The notes under the pieces were generated by a model that was not told the DNA's origin, ran no database searches, and saw only the letters and a program-made list of their open reading frames with translations. The position numbers and the translations under genes are program-made. 17,946 nucleotides of DNA from Euryarchaeota archaeon UBA258 (lineage in GTDB: Archaea; Thermoplasmatota; Poseidoniia; Poseidoniales; Poseidoniaceae): the NCBI GenBank assembly GCA_002502605.1, contig DAPR01000031.1, positions 5,871-23,816 on the forward strand, read 5' to 3'. Shown piece after piece: positions 15,385 through 17,946 of this stretch (position 1 is the stretch's first letter; each line of letters opens with the position of its first letter).

Positions 15385-17142
15385 ATGACAGGGTATGGAA
15401 TATCGGATGTCCCAACCATAGAACTTGGTGATGAAGAGCAAAATTTGCTCACTTCACTTGGTGCGGATGCAACGCAATCCGCCCTCATGGCCGAAGCGAT
15501 CATCTTGACTGATGAATGGGACAATGTGATTGGCCCGGGCTCAAAAATAGCAGCTCACAGGGGCACAGGGGCATACCACCGTGCCTTCAGTGTCTTGCTT
15601 TTTGACAGCAAGAACCGCCTTTTGCTTCAACGCCGTGCCTCCGACAAAGTCACCTTCCCAGATGTTTGGGCAAATTCATGCTGCTCTCACCCACTTCACA
15701 GCGAAGAAGAAATGGATGAAACCAATGCAATTGGTGTGAAGCGCGCTGCGGTCCGAAAACTGGAACAAGAACTCGGAATTTCTCCAAACCAAGTTCCTTT
15801 GGACGCCTTCCACTTCATCACAAAAATGCGTTACAGCGCTCGGATGAATGAAACTTGGACCGAGCGAGAAATCGACCACATCTTGGTGATTCAAGCAGAT
15901 GTGGACCTCGCACCAAACCCAAATGAAATTTCAGAAACTCTTTGGGTGAGTCAAAGTGAACTCGAGGCCATGCTGATCGATGAAGACGGGACGGCAGGCG
16001 TTATTGCTCCATGGTTCCGTTGCATAGCGGCCCGCGTCATGAACGACGCATGGTGGCAAGCCATTGGTGATTCAGATGCTCTTGACGACTTGGTCGATGA
16101 AGCGATTCACGACATGGGTGACGTCAGCCACATGCTCCCCGATGCTGTAGGTGCAGACTTGATGACGGCTCTTGCAGAAGTGAAGCCTCTTGTTGAGGCA
16201 CGCATTGAACGAGCCCTTACTCACACCTCACATGCACGCCTTTCGGGTGCGATGATGCACCTCGTTGAAGGGGGCGGCAAGCGCTTGCGTGCCTGCATGC
16301 CTTGGATGGTTGCACGTGCGGTGGGTGATTCCCATGCTGGTTTGCTTGATGTTGGAGCGGCCATCGAGACAATCCACAACTTCACGCTTGTTCACGATGA
16401 CATCATGGACGATGACGATGTTCGACGAGGCCGCAATGCGGTTCACATCGAGTACGATCTTCCAACAGCCATCAATGCTGGCGATGCTATGTTGGCCATC
16501 GCCTTCGAGGCTATGGCTGTCGCAGAAGGCATTGAACACGAGATGCTTCCGTTCCTCGTCAAACGCATCGGGCGCATGGTCCGAAGGGTCTCGGAAGGTC
16601 AACAACTTGACATTGACTTTGAGAACATGGAAAGTGTGACTGAAGAGCAATACATCGAAATGATCACTGGAAAAACCGCAGTGATGTTCCTCACCTGCGC
16701 TGAGATTGGCGCCTATCTTTCGGGAGCGGATGAAGATACGGTCCAATGCATGCACGATTGGGGTCTCGCAGTGGGCCTCTGCTTCCAATTGATGGATGAT
16801 TTGATCGACGCACTCTCAGATTCTGAAACGCTTGGAAAACCCTGTGGCTCAGACATTGCCCAAGGAAAGCGCACACTCATGGTGATTCACGCTCTTCGTC
16901 AACCTGAAAGTGAGACCAAAGCAACCTTGCTTTCAGTTCTCGGTAAAGGCGATGATGCAAGTCAAGAGGAAATTGATGCAGGGCTCAAGGCTTTGGCAGA
17001 CTTAGGTTCGATTGATTACGCCCGTGAGCGTGCTGTATCATACCATGCCAAGGCCCATGATTGCCTCAATCAAATTCCAGACGGGCCGGCATTGCGGGCG
17101 CTGAGGGAGTTGACGGACTTCCAACTTGAACGCATCAGTTGA
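15385..17142 (+). CDS. Fusion: type I isopentenyl-diphosphate isomerase + trans-prenyl diphosphate synthase (GGPP-type)
   Basis: This single 585-residue ORF joins two enzymes. Residues 1-225 are a Nudix-fold type I isomerase (IPP to DMAPP), with metal ligands H58 (AAHRG), H65 (YHRAF) and H102, catalytic Cys100 in NSCCSHP, Nudix-like GVKRAAVRKLEQELG (117-131) and E160/E162 in WTEREIDHIL. Residues about 250-585 are a trans-prenyl diphosphate synthase: GGGKRLR (296-302), first Asp-rich motif DDIMD (338-342), TGKTA (428-432), second motif FQLMDDLID (467-475) and GKRTLMVIHAL. Phe333 is five residues before the first motif, which in archaeal type I GGPP synthases limits chains to C20. All key residues of both halves are intact, so a bifunctional enzyme is likely. 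The ATG at 15385 follows a GAGG-like site. The 3' end overlaps the convergent MOSC gene by 8 bases. Confidence 0.93.
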   Translation: MTGYGISDVPTIELGDEEQNLLTSLGADATQSALMAEAIILTDEWDNVIGPGSKIAAHRGTGAYHRAFSVLLFDSKNRLLLQRRASDKVTFPDVWANSCCSHPLHSEEEMDETNAIGVKRAAVRKLEQELGISPNQVPLDAFHFITKMRYSARMNETWTEREIDHILVIQADVDLAPNPNEISETLWVSQSELEAMLIDEDGTAGVIAPWFRCIAARVMNDAWWQAIGDSDALDDLVDEAIHDMGDVSHMLPDAVGADLMTALAEVKPLVEARIERALTHTSHARLSGAMMHLVEGGGKRLRACMPWMVARAVGDSHAGLLDVGAAIETIHNFTLVHDDIMDDDDVRRGRNAVHIEYDLPTAINAGDAMLAIAFEAMAVAEGIEHEMLPFLVKRIGRMVRRVSEGQQLDIDFENMESVTEEQYIEMITGKTAVMFLTCAEIGAYLSGADEDTVQCMHDWGLAVGLCFQLMDDLIDALSDSETLGKPCGSDIAQGKRTLMVIHALRQPESETKATLLSVLGKGDDASQEEIDAGLKALADLGSIDYARERAVSYHAKAHDCLNQIPDGPALRALRELTDFQLERIS

Positions 17143-17614
17143 TGGCCTCGATGTGAATCGCCTCATCGCAGTGGAGGGTTCCTTCCTTCACCACCTCAGC
17201 GTACCAACGCGTAGTCTGTGCTTCTCGCTTATGAGAAAGGGATTTGAAACCTCCATCAGCAAACGAGGCCTTGATGGTCTTGCATGGAGGGGCATCTCCT
17301 GTGATTCGAAGGGTGACATCCTCGGTCTTGATGACTGCACCCACGTCCAGGGATGTCCGAGGGACACCTGCGATCAAGAGGTTTTCACCGGTGGTTCCAC
17401 CTTCAATCGGGTGCCCTTCTGCTTGGAGCTGTTCGAGAACATCTGAGGTCATGATGCAAACTGCTCGACGCGGTCCACCGTGGTGCTTGAGGTCATTTTG
17501 TCGATCACCGATGCACCCGTTGACCGTAACTTGCAGATGCTCGACAAATGGTTTGGGTACCCCACCTGTTGGGGATGCAAACAGGCCCATGATTGAGCCT
17601 TGCATGTTCTTCAC
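17135..17614 (-). CDS. MOSC-domain protein (YiiM-like)
   Basis: The 159-residue product is essentially one MOSC domain, the C-terminal domain of molybdenum-cofactor sulfurases. Stand-alone MOSC proteins of the YiiM type take part in sulfur transfer or in reduction of N-hydroxylated compounds with molybdenum cofactor. The conserved features seen are the Gly-Asp-x-x-x-D-x-x-(H/Y)-H-G-G-P segment (GDRQNDLKHHGGPRRAVC), GGTTGENLLIAG and the conserved Cys in APPCKTI (about residue 110). No N-terminal aminotransferase-like domain is present. The start is a GTG at 17614 overlapping the EF-2 stop (GTGA), with an ATG at 17605 as an alternative. The gene therefore appears to be translated downstream of the elongation factor. 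There is no metabolic link to EF-2 that I can see. Confidence 0.8.
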   Translation of the reverse strand: MKNMQGSIMGLFASPTGGVPKPFVEHLQVTVNGCIGDRQNDLKHHGGPRRAVCIMTSDVLEQLQAEGHPIEGGTTGENLLIAGVPRTSLDVGAVIKTEDVTLRITGDAPPCKTIKASFADGGFKSLSHKREAQTTRWYAEVVKEGTLHCDEAIHIEAIN

Positions 17615-17946
17615 TCAGAGTAGTAGGATTCTGGGTAAGGTTCTGGCTTGAGTCCCTTACGGGTTCGGATTTGGCCAACGACCTTGTCAAACAATTGCGG
17701 TGGCAACTGCTCGAAACCTAAGTTTTCTGTGTTCCACACTGCACGTCCTTGGGAGGCAGCACGGATGTCGTTTGAGAAACCGAACGTTTCTGCGATTGGT
17801 AGAACACCGACCACAGTGGTGACTTCGCCTTCAGATGGCATGTCTTCGATGATACCCCGTCGGTTGGTCACTTCACGAGTCACTTGACCGAGCCAGTCGT
17901 TAGGAACAGACACGAAGGCTTTCTGCATTGGTTCAAGAAGAACCGT
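17611..17946 (-). CDS. Archaeal elongation factor 2 (aEF-2), C-terminal fragment (5' end outside window)
   Basis: The last 111 codons of a gene that continues beyond the right edge; the frame is open through 17946 and reads TVLLEPMQKAFV. aEF-2 is the GTPase that drives ribosomal translocation. The fragment corresponds to its C-terminal domain: NRRGIIEDMPSEGEVTTVVG, LPIAETFGFSNDIRAASQGR with the conserved A-E-x-F-G-(F/Y)-x(3)-(I/L)-R pattern, and the tail VVGQIRTRKGLKPEPYPESY, which is characteristic of archaeal EF-2 and differs from bacterial EF-G. Diphthamide and GTPase sites lie outside the window. The stop overlaps the start of the MOSC gene. Confidence 0.92.
   Translation of the reverse strand, partial: TVLLEPMQKAFVSVPNDWLGQVTREVTNRRGIIEDMPSEGEVTTVVGVLPIAETFGFSNDIRAASQGRAVWNTENLGFEQLPPQLFDKVVGQIRTRKGLKPEPYPESYYSE

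Noticed and set aside
16228..16788. 186-codon minus-strand frame inside the fusion gene
   Set aside because: It mirrors the Asp-rich motif region of the prenyl synthase and has no recognisable domain.
1..17946. tRNA, rRNA, CRISPR array, insertion sequence or prophage genes
   Set aside because: No cloverleaf with a T-loop consensus, no regularly spaced repeats, and no transposase, integrase or phage structural motif was seen by reading; a covariance-model scan was not possible.

Overview
The window looks like a piece of a marine planktonic euryarchaeon, most likely Marine Group II (Poseidoniales), although that placement is an inference. Archaeal markers seen are the 3' end of an aEF-2-type elongation factor, TrmY (tRNA pseudouridine-54 N1-methyltransferase), isopentenyl phosphate kinase (IPK), KptA/Tpt1 with an N-terminal zinc knuckle, and a thiolase coupled to a DUF35-like OB-fold protein. 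Genes are packed tightly, with ATGA or GTGA start/stop overlaps and short convergent overlaps. I saw no rRNA, tRNA, CRISPR, insertion sequence or phage gene, and no stretch over 300 bases lacks a gene.

Layout. Positions 1-6058 (+) hold a membrane-transport and housekeeping run: the C-terminal part of a UMF1/Atg22-like MFS transporter, a membrane-anchored left-handed beta-helix acyltransferase, an OPT-family transporter, an EamA/DMT transporter and SurE. Positions 6049-7911 (-) hold TrmY and a strongly diverged CoaBC. Positions 8056-8625 (+) encode a small membrane protein with a C-terminal zinc ribbon. Positions 8645-10003 (-) hold a MamK-like bacterial-type actin with a small acidic coiled-coil protein just downstream. 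Positions 10163-13253 (-) form a tight three-gene unit: thiolase, DUF35-like OB-fold protein and a double-zinc-ribbon protein. Positions 13368-14063 (+) hold KptA, followed by a convergent small zinc-ribbon gene (14067-14468, -). Positions 14493-17142 (+) hold IPK and a fused IDI-1/prenyl diphosphate synthase. Positions 17135-17946 (-) hold a MOSC-domain protein and the 3' end of aEF-2.

How the genes fit together. The thiolase (acetoacetyl-CoA formation, if it is the mevalonate enzyme), IPK, isopentenyl diphosphate isomerase and a GGPP-type synthase would supply the start and end of an archaeal mevalonate route to membrane-lipid isoprenoids. The last two enzymes are joined in one polypeptide. 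The observations most worth following are the IDI-prenyl synthase fusion, the MamK-like actin with its candidate partner, and a CoaBC in which the usual catalytic residues appear to be replaced.
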